DNA of 64,000 bases from the NCBI RefSeq assembly GCF_000741215.1, contig NZ_JGYX01000001.1, positions 372,001-436,000 of the forward strand, read 5' to 3'. The notes below the pieces were generated by a model. The model searched no databases. It saw nothing but the letters and a program-made list of their open reading frames with translations, and had not been told where the DNA came from. The position numbers were made by a program, and so were the translations under genes. This document shows, in pieces, positions 18,690 through 26,731 of this stretch. This stretch comes from Bifidobacterium pullorum subsp. gallinarum. Its GTDB lineage: Bacteria; Actinomycetota; Actinomycetes; Actinomycetales; Bifidobacteriaceae. Each line of letters begins with the position of its first letter. Within the stretch, counting starts at the first letter, position 1.

Positions 18690-19319
18690 GCCCTGCTGGC
18701 GCGCGTGTGCGCGGAGCACAACATCACCCTGGTGCACGTGTCGAGCGATTACGTGTTCGACGGGACCGCCGAATTGCATGACGAGGAGGAGGCGTTCGCG
18801 CCGTTGGGCGTGTACGGCCAGTCGAAGGCCGCGGGTGACATCGCGGTCGCGAACGCGCCGCGCCATTACATCCTGCGCTCGAGCTGGGTGATCGGCGAGG
18901 GCCACAACTTCGTGAAGACCATGATGGGCTTGTCCGGCAGGGTCGCGAACGGTGAGCTGGAGAAGGTGACGGTGGTGGACGACCAGTACGGGCGCCTCAC
19001 GTTCACCAAGGACATGGCGGACGCGATCTTCCACCTACTCGACAGTGGCGCGGCGTACAGCACGTACGACCTGACCGGTTCCGGGGCTGTGAAGAGTTGG
19101 GCGGACATCGCGCGCACGGTATTCGATCTGACGAACGGCAACGGCGGGAAGGTCAAGCCGATCTCGACCGCGGAGTATTTCGCGAACGCGAAGGTGCCGG
19201 TGAGCCCGCGCCCGACGTATTCCGCGCTGGACCTGGCCAAGATCGAGGCCACGGGCTTGGACGTGCCGGACTGGGAGGAGTCCCTGAAGGCATACGTCAC
19301 CAAGGAACTCAAGAAGTAA
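18690..19319 (+). pseudogene. 3' fragment of a second rmlCD gene (RmlD C-terminal part)
   Basis: Directly after the IS256 right end the frame reads 'ALLARVCAEHNITLVHVSSDYVFDG', aligning with the inside of the RmlD half of the intact enzyme at 13367-14833. It runs to the normal C-terminus ('ESLKAYVTKELKK', stop 19317-19319). The complete RmlC half and about 80 residues of RmlD, including the NAD(P)-binding GxxGxxG, are missing, so no activity is expected. The fragment keeps YGQSKAAGD and is clearly diverged from the intact copy. It was probably cut when the IS256 element mediated an adjacent deletion. Confidence 0.85.
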
Positions 19320-19326
19320 CAGATTT

Positions 19327-19362
19327 GTCTCGGGCGGTTTCCTCAGCGAAACCGCCCGAGAC
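19327..19362 (+). terminator. Hairpin after the rmlD fragment
   Basis: A perfect 14-bp stem (GTCTCGGGCGGTTT / AAACCGCCCGAGAC) with an 8-nt loop, followed by a T-containing stretch ending GGTTTTTAT. It is still in place behind the broken gene and insulates rmlA. Confidence 0.8.
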
Positions 19363-19409
19363 TTGTGTAATTAGGTTTTTATAAACCGCAGAGAAGGGAA
19401 TCTTTCATA

Positions 19410-20315
19410 ATGAAGGGCATTATTCTTGCTGGTGGCTCGGGTACGAGACTGTACCCGTTGACCACGGTCACGTCGAAGCAGCTGCTCCCGGTGTACGACA
19501 AGCCGATGATCTACTATCCGCTCAGCGTGCTGATGATGGCCGGCATCCGTGACATCCTGATCATCAGCACGCCGAAGGATCTGCCGAATTTCCAGCGGCT
19601 TCTGGGTGATGGTTCGCATTACGGGGTGCGGTTCTCGTATAAGGTGCAGCCGTCTCCGGATGGTCTCGCGCAGGCGTTCCTGTTGGGTGAGGAGTTCATC
19701 GCGGGCGAGCCGTGCGCGCTGGTGTTGGGTGACAACATCTTCTACGGCAATGGTCTGGGCGCTACGCTGCGTGGCGCGGTCGCGAAGGCCGAGTCCGGCG
19801 AGGGCGCGAGCGTGTTCGGCTATTATGTCGATGATCCGGAACGGTATGGCGTGGTCGAGTTCGATGAGGATAGGAAGGCCGTGTCGATCGAGGAGAAGCC
19901 GGCCCATCCGAAGTCGCATTACGCGGTGACCGGCCTGTACTTCTACGACGAGCACGTGGTCGAGTATGCCAAGCGGGTGAAGCCGAGCCCGCGTGGCGAG
20001 TTGGAGATCACGGATCTGAACCGCATGTACCTGGACGCTGGCATGCTGAACGTGCGCACGCTGGGGCGTGGCTACGCGTGGTTGGACACGGGCACGATGG
20101 ATTCTTTGTTTGAGGCGGGTGAGTTCGTGCGTACCGTGCAGCGTGCGCAGGGTCTGCCGATCGCGATCGTGGAGGAGATCGCCTACGAGAACGGCTGGAT
20201 CACGCGCGACCAGCTCATGGAGTCCGCAGAGCGCTACGGCAAGAGCCCGTACGGAAGGCATCTCAAGGGCATCGCCGACGGCGAGATCATGCTAGTCCCC
20301 AACCAAAAGAACTGA
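19410..20315 (+). CDS. rmlA: Glucose-1-phosphate thymidylyltransferase
   Basis: First enzyme of dTDP-rhamnose synthesis: dTTP plus glucose-1-phosphate gives dTDP-glucose. The 301-residue protein shows the nucleotidyltransferase signature '[14 protein letters not shown]', '[18 protein letters not shown]', '[10 protein letters not shown]' and '[13 protein letters not shown]', all standard for RmlA. GAGAAGGGA supports ATG 19410. It is bounded on both sides by strong hairpins, so it forms its own transcription unit, apart from rmlB-rmlCD. Confidence 0.95.
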   Translation: MKGIILAGGSGTRLYPLTTVTSKQLLPVYDKPMIYYPLSVLMMAGIRDILIISTPKDLPNFQRLLGDGSHYGVRFSYKVQPSPDGLAQAFLLGEEFIAGEPCALVLGDNIFYGNGLGATLRGAVAKAESGEGASVFGYYVDDPERYGVVEFDEDRKAVSIEEKPAHPKSHYAVTGLYFYDEHVVEYAKRVKPSPRGELEITDLNRMYLDAGMLNVRTLGRGYAWLDTGTMDSLFEAGEFVRTVQRAQGLPIAIVEEIAYENGWITRDQLMESAERYGKSPYGRHLKGIADGEIMLVPNQKN

Positions 20316-20321
20316 CTTTGA

Positions 20322-20373
20322 TGGCCTGATTCTTGTTCCGCCTCACTATGAAGGCGGAACAAGAATCAGGCCA
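20322..20373. terminator. Terminator hairpin behind rmlA
   Basis: A perfect 21-bp inverted repeat (20322-20342 and 20353-20373) around a 10-nt loop. There is no T run on the plus strand; it may work in both directions. Confidence 0.75.
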
Positions 20374-20919
20374 CTTCATCTCGAAGTTATGCTGCCACTG
20401 TGTCGCGTTGATATTCCGTCGTCGTTAGCTCGCGTCTGGTCTGTCTGAGCTGGACGTACAGATTGCGGATGCGCAGGACGGATGCCGTGTTGGCGCTGCC
20501 GGGATGAGCACCGACAGTTGCCATTCGGCAAAGACGGACAGCTCATGATGCTCTATCTTTTGTGCCGACGGCGTAGTCGGATCCGGTATCATGATCCATA
20601 TACGGGGACCGCTCGGGAAATAGCTCGGAGCAGAGCAGGCGGTTTGTCCATGTCCAGCAATGGCATCGGCCAATGCAAGTGGACGTTTTCGTGCGTATTG
20701 ATATCAGACTGTGACTCATCGCCATCGTCGGGCTCGATGACGGCGATCAGTATCAGCATATCCGCCAGCCCGGCGTCGACCAGGTCATCGGCTTCGACGC
20801 GCCGAAACGGTCGAACAGAACAAGGTGCATCCACACATGCGGGCGGGGCTATCGTCCAGCCTGTCACCTCTTCAATCCCACCCCCCTGCTAGCATGTTAG
20901 TTATATTGTGTCATAAGAA
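20374..20919. other. 546-bp stretch without an intact gene, probable decayed coding sequence on the minus strand
   Basis: No frame gives a recognisable complete protein. On the minus strand short stretches look protein-like but change frame: 'LVDAGLADMLILIAVIEPDDG' (around 20750), 'EHHELSVFAEWQ' (around 20540) and 'LRIRNLYVQLRQTRRELTT' (around 20440). This suggests a dead gene of about 150 codons that I cannot name. A candidate -10 (TATATT at 20902-20907) for the next gene lies at the right edge. Confidence 0.4.
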
Positions 20920-22410
20920 ATGACTGAGAGAATGGATTCTCGAATGGATCAGAATCAGATGGAACAGGAAGAAGGGATTACCCTCGGGGAATTGCTGCAG
21001 ATAATCCAGAAGCACATCGTTTCCGCAATCGTCGTCTGCGTGGTCGTGTTTGCTGCAGTGGCGGCTTACACGTTCCTGGCACCGAAGAAGTATGAGGCGA
21101 CGGCCGAGCTGTTGGCCATGTCCGGCCAGGGCGCGATCAGCGGCGACGCCAATGCCTCCCAGTACAGCTCGATCGGTTCCTATATCAATACGCAGATCGC
21201 CACCTACCCGCAACTGGTGAAGACCGAAGCCGTACTCGCGCCGGTCATCGACGACCTCGGCCTGGACACCACGGTCGCCGAAACCGCCGAGCTGATCACC
21301 GCAAGCAACCCGGCCGGTACCTTCATGGTCGGCATCACCGCCGAGACCGAGGACCCCGCGCTCTCCCAGCAGCTCGCCAACGCCGTGGCCGACAGCCTGA
21401 GCGAGCAGGTCTCGACCTCGATGGACACGGTGAGCAAGGACCAGGCCCCGGTGTCGCTGTCCGTCGTGCAGCAGGCCGCCCTGCCGGAGGGGCCGAGCTC
21501 GCCGAACGTGCCGCTCTACCTTGCGGCCGGCCTGGTCGTCGGCGTCATCCTGGGCATCGGCTTCGCAATCGTCCGTGAGATGCTCAACACCCGTATCGAT
21601 ACGACCTCCGACGTCCGAGGCATCCTCGGATCCTCGGCGATCGGCAGCATCCCGGACGATCAGATCCTGCTGAAGCAGCAGCCGGTCGTCGTCGCCCAGC
21701 CGGGTGGCCCGATCGCCGAGGAATACCGTCGTATTCGCACCAACATCTCGTTCCTGAAGACCGACCGCGTCTCCGGTGAAGGCCAGCTCATCGTCATCAG
21801 CTCGGTCTCCCCGTCCGAAGGCAAGACCACGACGGCCGTGAACGTGGCCGCCGCACTGGCCGAGGACGGTGCTAAGGTGCTGCTCATCGACGCCGACCTG
21901 CGTCATCCGTCAGTCGCCAAGCATCTGGGCATTGAGGGACATGCGGGTCTGGCCCATGTGCTTTCCGGACAAATGACCCCGAAAGATGTGGTACAGAGCT
22001 ACTGGAAGCCGAACCTGCACATCCTGCCCGCCGGCAAGCGTCCGGCGAATGCCAGCATCCTGCTTAACTCCGACACGATGGAGGCGCTGGTCCGGCAGGC
22101 GCTCACCCAGTACGACTATGTCATCATCGATACCGCTCCGATGACCGTTTCGAATGACGGTGTTGTGTTCGGCCGTCTCGCCAACGGCATCGTGCTGGTA
22201 ACCGGTAAGGGCATCACTGAGAAGAAGGACCTGCAGGAGACCGCCGAGACGCTCAAGACCGCCAGCGTTCCCGTGCTCGGATTCATTTTCACCTTCGCGG
22301 ATCCGAAGAAGAGCCACGCCGGCAACTATTACTACTACTATTACGAGGACGGCACCAAGCGCAGCAACACCAAGCGCAAGGGCGGCAAGAACACCAAGCG
22401 CCGTCAGTAG
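20920..22410 (+). CDS. Polysaccharide co-polymerase / BY-kinase fusion (Wzz domain plus tyrosine autokinase)
   Basis: 496 residues. Two membrane segments (about 34-54 and 200-218) enclose an extracytoplasmic Wzz-type domain. The cytoplasmic C-terminal half is a P-loop kinase with Walker A 'SPSEGKTTTAVN' (about 295-303), A' 'VLLIDADLRHP' and B 'YVIIDTAP'. A run of six tyrosines near residues 469-475 is the expected autophosphorylation cluster, followed by a Lys/Arg-rich end. Such proteins set chain length and export of EPS or capsule. Activator and kinase are on one chain, as in proteobacteria, not split as in many Firmicutes. Starts at 20932 or 20944 are also possible. Confidence 0.9.
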   Translation: MTERMDSRMDQNQMEQEEGITLGELLQIIQKHIVSAIVVCVVVFAAVAAYTFLAPKKYEATAELLAMSGQGAISGDANASQYSSIGSYINTQIATYPQLVKTEAVLAPVIDDLGLDTTVAETAELITASNPAGTFMVGITAETEDPALSQQLANAVADSLSEQVSTSMDTVSKDQAPVSLSVVQQAALPEGPSSPNVPLYLAAGLVVGVILGIGFAIVREMLNTRIDTTSDVRGILGSSAIGSIPDDQILLKQQPVVVAQPGGPIAEEYRRIRTNISFLKTDRVSGEGQLIVISSVSPSEGKTTTAVNVAAALAEDGAKVLLIDADLRHPSVAKHLGIEGHAGLAHVLSGQMTPKDVVQSYWKPNLHILPAGKRPANASILLNSDTMEALVRQALTQYDYVIIDTAPMTVSNDGVVFGRLANGIVLVTGKGITEKKDLQETAETLKTASVPVLGFIFTFADPKKSHAGNYYYYYYEDGTKRSNTKRKGGKNTKRRQ

Positions 22411-22436
22411 TCTCAAAGTGAGTGACGGCCTGGGAG

Positions 22437-22473
22437 ACGGCGTCTGTACGTTGAAGCGTTCAGACGCCGTTTT
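22437..22473 (+). terminator. Rho-independent terminator behind the BY-kinase gene
   Basis: Stem ACGGCGTCTG at 22437-22446 pairs with CAGACGCCGT at 22461-22470, followed by TTT. The rest of the 307-bp gap to the next gene holds a small palindrome (ACACTGC GAT GCAGTGT at 22623-22639) and nothing else I can assign. Confidence 0.75.
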
Positions 22474-22717
22474 CATTATGCTTGCAGCGGTTCCCGGAGG
22501 TTGCCTCGTATAAGGCGGATAGCTGCCTGTACTGTCACGAATCGGCTACGTGTAAGGCGATAACGTGGCTCATTCCCCGATTCGGTTCCCGGGAATGACG
22601 TTTTACTGTGAACGTTCCATGGACACTGCGATGCAGTGTTGGAAGGGTTCGTCAGAGGAATTACTACACTATCCTTCAGAAGATATGTAGGGCACGTATG
22701 AGAGGGACGGTCTGACG

Positions 22718-24385
22718 ATGAGCGACGACAGCCATTCCGATATCGACATGGATTTGAGCTTTCCAATGCTGCCGAATAAACCGAAGAGCAGCGGCAAGTC
22801 CGTATCCGAGGCGACGGGGGAGTCTTCTCATAAGAACTATGATCCGACATTCGTGAACGCATCGAATGCCGCGGACTCCTTGGCGTCGACTGCCCCATCG
22901 GGCGTGTCGGCCGTTGCTTCGTCCGATGAGAGTACTACGGCTCCAATGCGGTCAGAGTCGTCCGATGACGCCGACATCCTGCACCGCAGGGCAGGTAGGC
23001 CGCCCAAACCTCCGGTTCCCAGACCCAAGAACGGTGACGTCGTCGACACGTTCTGGGACATCCCACCCATCGAGTTCCCCACATCCAACTCCAGCGACGA
23101 GCCTGTGGACGGTCCGCGCCACGCGGCGTCCAAAGGCATGCTCTCGACCGCGGAGACCCAGTTGATCGCCTCCGGGAATACTCCGGACATCGTCGATTCG
23201 TCCTCGGACGAAGGCGACGACGCGAAAACCACCGTCTTAAAGACCGATGCATCCTCGGCGGCTCCCACCGCTCCACCGGAACATGCGCCGGAAACCACAG
23301 CATTTAGCGGTACACGGCTCTTTCCGGAAAGCGGCCCAGCCGCGCAGGAGACGGCCATCATCGAGACCGTACCATCGTTGGACTTTGGAAACGTCATCAG
23401 CGGTGAGACACCTGCGGCGATTCCACCAGTCGCGGCGGCAGGAGATGAATCAGTCGATGAAAACGCACACGGCAGCGAGAACTCCGAAACACCGGCCAGG
23501 AAACGGTTGTTCAAACCTGTGGCCATATCCATCACCATTGTGATTCTGGTCGCGGCCGTGGCCGTCGGCGGTGTGCTGTTATGGCGTAACCGTGAAAACG
23601 ACGCGGAACACAGTGCGGCGCTATCCACATGTACTAGTGCGTCCGAGACATACAACACCGCTCGAGACGCACTCGACCAGGCGCTCGCCGACGCGAAGGA
23701 CGAGCAGGCGATCACCGCTGATCAGGTTGCAGATGCCGCTACGGTAAGCTCATTGAGTGATGCCATCGACGAGGCAAACGGCATCGGTGAAGCCGCCGCT
23801 TGCGGTACGTCACTGTCCTCCGTGGATCTGCAACACAATGCGAAGACGAACCAGAAGTTGGCACAACAGCTTACCGACAGCGCCGGCAAGGTCACCGACG
23901 CAGCCAAGGCCGTGGCTGACAGTCGTGACGCCAAGACCGAAGCCGATAAGGCCAACGCACGAAACGCGCTGCAGACCGCAGTCAACGATGCGCAGACCCT
24001 GCTGGACAACAGCTTGTGGGCCGTGGCGGACAACACCACCCGCGTTACCCTCGAGGAGGCGATCAACGCGGCGAACGAGCTACTGCAACAAGACAACCCC
24101 GATCTGGCTGCGCTGCAGAACGCACAGGCTGCGCTGCAGTCGGCCAGCGACGGCGTGAATTCCTCGATGCAGGAGCTGGCAGCGCAGAATGCGACCGCGA
24201 ACAATGGGTATTATGACTACGGATATGCCGGTAACCTTGGCGGGCCGACGGATACTGACGACGATAACGGTGATGTTACACCCCCCACGACGTCACCGCC
24301 ATCGGTTGAACCCGAAAATCCGAACCTTAACGAGAATCAGGATGACGGGAATAAAGTTTCTCCGGAACCGGCGGAAGGCGAATAA
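22718..24385 (+). CDS. Single-pass membrane protein of unknown function in the polysaccharide locus
   Basis: 555 residues, not recognised as a named family. The first ~265 residues are low-complexity, rich in Ser, Asp, Glu, Pro and Thr, with a short basic/proline island 'HRRAGRPPKPPVPRPKNG'. One membrane helix ('VAISITIVILVAAVAVGGVLLW', about 271-292) has a positive Lys/Arg cluster before it, so the N-terminus is cytoplasmic. The outside part is a long Ala/Gln/Asp-rich coiled-coil-like region with two Cys residues, containing two FIVAR-like segments ('ARNALQTAVNDAQTLLDNS' and 'EEAINAANELLQQDNPDLA'), and ends in an Asn/Pro/Glu-rich tail. GAGGGACGG stands before ATG 22718. A wall-spanning or polymer-attachment role is only a guess. 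Confidence 0.7.
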   Translation: MSDDSHSDIDMDLSFPMLPNKPKSSGKSVSEATGESSHKNYDPTFVNASNAADSLASTAPSGVSAVASSDESTTAPMRSESSDDADILHRRAGRPPKPPVPRPKNGDVVDTFWDIPPIEFPTSNSSDEPVDGPRHAASKGMLSTAETQLIASGNTPDIVDSSSDEGDDAKTTVLKTDASSAAPTAPPEHAPETTAFSGTRLFPESGPAAQETAIIETVPSLDFGNVISGETPAAIPPVAAAGDESVDENAHGSENSETPARKRLFKPVAISITIVILVAAVAVGGVLLWRNRENDAEHSAALSTCTSASETYNTARDALDQALADAKDEQAITADQVADAATVSSLSDAIDEANGIGEAAACGTSLSSVDLQHNAKTNQKLAQQLTDSAGKVTDAAKAVADSRDAKTEADKANARNALQTAVNDAQTLLDNSLWAVADNTTRVTLEEAINAANELLQQDNPDLAALQNAQAALQSASDGVNSSMQELAAQNATANNGYYDYGYAGNLGGPTDTDDDNGDVTPPTTSPPSVEPENPNLNENQDDGNKVSPEPAEGE

Positions 24386-24400
24386 ACCGTGCGCTACCGT

Positions 24401-24442
24401 ATGCCTGTTCCCTGCTGGGAGGACCCGGCTGGGAACAGGCAT
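24401..24442 (+). terminator. Hairpin behind the unknown membrane protein gene
   Basis: ATGCCTGTTCCC at 24401-24412 pairs perfectly with its complement at 24431-24442; the T tract is poor. Confidence 0.6.
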
Positions 24443-24637
24443 TGTCGTATATCCGTCCGCGGGTCGTCTCGCGACCGCATCACGGATTGCGCGTGTCAAG
24501 TAAGGCATACAGGTCCTCGAATGCGGGGTGCCGTTGCCATGCGTCATGGATGACATCAATTGGCGGTGGGAAAGTACTGAATGTTGTACTGTAAGGGGTG
24601 TATAAAACATATAGGAATTGCTGTGAAGATTTGACAG

Positions 24638-24647
24638 CCCCCCCCCC
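24638..24647 (+). repeat. Homopolymeric C10 tract in the leader of the priming transferase gene
   Basis: Ten consecutive C residues lie 55 bp before the start codon of the priming transferase and downstream of a possible -10 (TATAAA at 24601-24606). Such tracts are prone to slipped-strand length change. Confidence 0.7.
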
Positions 24648-24702
24648 TATTCGTTTTATGCTGATATGCGTGAAACGAGGGGAGGGGGAGGTCGGAGGGG
24701 TT

Positions 24703-26475
24703 ATGGATGCACGGAGAGAGGGGCAGGAGCTTCGTACGCAAGAGCTTCCTGTTGGTGTCCGTATGACGTCGTCGGCACGCGAACAGCGTGTACATGAACG
24801 TAGGGGGTTGTCCCATACGCAAGGTGTCGGTGATGCCTCAGCGGAGAACATGGTCAAGACGATTGACTCGTCCGCTTCTGAAGGGGGCGTGTGCAAGGGT
24901 GCAGTTTGCGGGGCTCCCGGAACCACGAATGACACCGGATATGCCGACCGCCATGAGCCAATGACATTCGAGAACACGCCGTTCCCGGAGACCGAGCAGT
25001 CGATTTTCCGATCCATCCGGCGCCGGCCGTTGTGGCGGTACATATACGTCGCCGCTCTAGTGGCTGTGGACGTGCTTGTGATGCTGCTGTCGTTGGTGAT
25101 CTGTTTCGCGTTCAACCCCGGTGCCTACGACACGGTGACGCGCGCCATGCCGATTTGGGCGTTCCTGCTGGCGTACTGCGTGATCGGACTACTGTGTCTG
25201 GCGTTCGCCGGCGCGTACCACCGGCATGTGATGGCCGAGGGATACGAGCTGTACACCAAGCTCATCAACGCCGCGATTTTCACAATCGTGCTGGCGAGCT
25301 GCGTGGCATTCATGCTGAACCTGCAACTGCCGCGTACCGCGTTGATCATCGCACCGTTGGTCGGGCTGGTGTGCGAACTGGTCGCCCGCTGGATGATGCG
25401 GTGCCTGCTACACCACCATCGTCGTCGCGGCGAGTGCAAATACACGACTGTGATCGTCGGCTCGTCGGAAGGCATCAATAGGACGTTGCGGTTGATGCGT
25501 CGCAACAGCGCGCTCGGCTATATGCCGGTCGCGGTGTGTCCGATCGCCCCGGATCCCCGTATGGATGACGCGTACGTCGTCACGAACTTCGTGGCGGATC
25601 CGGACATCGAAGGCGCGGACAAGCTGCGCGTGCTGAGTTTCGGTTCGCGGTTCGCCCGCACCATCGAACGCATGGGCGTGCAGGAGGTGTACATCGCCGA
25701 TGTGCTCAGCCGTGATTCAAAACTGCTGCATGCCATGTCGCTGGCCATCGAGTCGCTGGGCATCGAACTGGCGATTTCGGTATCTCTGGCCGATGTCGGC
25801 GGTCACCGGTTGCATCTGCGGAACTCTGCCGAGCAACAGGTGCTGATCGCCAGCCTGCCGCAGTATCGAACCACCACGTATGTGATCAAGCGGATTATTG
25901 ATATCGTGCTTTCGGCTGTGGCTTTGATCGTCAGTTCGCCAATCATGCTCGGCGTCGCCATCGCCATCAAACTCGACGACGGTGGCCCAGTGCTGTTCAA
26001 GCAGACGCGCGTGGGCATTCACGGCAAGCCGTTCACAATGTACAAGTTCCGCTCAATGGTCACGAATGCCGAGGAGATCAAGGCGAAGCTTGCCGCAGAG
26101 AGCGGTCAGACCAATCGTTTTATCTTCAAGCTCAAGGATGATCCGCGTATCACCAAGGTAGGCAAATTCATCCGCAAGACCTCGTTGGACGAATTCCCTC
26201 AGTTCTTCAACGTGTTCAAGGGCGATATGTCGCTGGTCGGCCCACGCCCGGCACTGCCCGACGAGGTGGCGCGTTACGGCTCGCTGTATTCGACGCGTCT
26301 GCTGGTCAAGCCCGGCATCACCGGCCCGTGGCAGGTCTCCGGGCGTTCCGATCTCTCGCAGGAGCAGAGTGAATTCCTTGATGTCTCGTACATCGAGAAC
26401 TGGTCGATTACCGGTGACCTGGCAATCCTGGCGAAGACCGTGATGGTGGTGTTCCGAGGAACCGGATCGTACTGA
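24703..26475 (+). CDS. Priming glycosyltransferase (polyprenyl-phosphate sugar-1-phosphate transferase)
   Basis: 590 residues from ATG 24703, chosen because a purine-rich GGAGG/GGAGGGG sequence lies directly upstream; the in-frame ATG 24598 has no such site. It starts EPS assembly by moving a sugar-1-phosphate to undecaprenyl phosphate. The N-terminus (~110 residues) is poorly ordered. Four to five membrane helices (about 108-240), a Rossmann-like CoA-binding-type domain and, from about residue 394, the bacterial sugar transferase domain follow: 'KRIIDIVLSAVALIVSSPIM' membrane re-entrant helix, 'VLFKQTRVGIHGKPFTMYKF', 'TSLDEFPQFFNVFKGDMSLV' and 'GPRPALP'. The end 'VVFRGTGSY' is typical. The sugar moved cannot be told from sequence. 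Confidence 0.92.
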   Translation: MDARREGQELRTQELPVGVRMTSSAREQRVHERRGLSHTQGVGDASAENMVKTIDSSASEGGVCKGAVCGAPGTTNDTGYADRHEPMTFENTPFPETEQSIFRSIRRRPLWRYIYVAALVAVDVLVMLLSLVICFAFNPGAYDTVTRAMPIWAFLLAYCVIGLLCLAFAGAYHRHVMAEGYELYTKLINAAIFTIVLASCVAFMLNLQLPRTALIIAPLVGLVCELVARWMMRCLLHHHRRRGECKYTTVIVGSSEGINRTLRLMRRNSALGYMPVAVCPIAPDPRMDDAYVVTNFVADPDIEGADKLRVLSFGSRFARTIERMGVQEVYIADVLSRDSKLLHAMSLAIESLGIELAISVSLADVGGHRLHLRNSAEQQVLIASLPQYRTTTYVIKRIIDIVLSAVALIVSSPIMLGVAIAIKLDDGGPVLFKQTRVGIHGKPFTMYKFRSMVTNAEEIKAKLAAESGQTNRFIFKLKDDPRITKVGKFIRKTSLDEFPQFFNVFKGDMSLVGPRPALPDEVARYGSLYSTRLLVKPGITGPWQVSGRSDLSQEQSEFLDVSYIENWSITGDLAILAKTVMVVFRGTGSY

Positions 26476-26731
26476 TTGATCCGTGCTGATCTGTACGGGC
26501 GTGTCGGATAACACCGGTTAGTAGGGTAGCAGAGACAAGGGGCGCTCATACCGTCCGACGTGCAGGAGTATGTGGAGAAAACCGGCATTCATGTGCGGCG
26601 GTGTTGGTCTCTGTGGCATCATAAGAAGCTGGCAACGCGGTTGTCTTCGTTGGTACGTGAAACGTCCGCAGTGGCGTGGTGTGTGTCCAAGGATAGAGGG
26701 GCCGCACCTTTTGGGGTGAATAGGAGATGTC

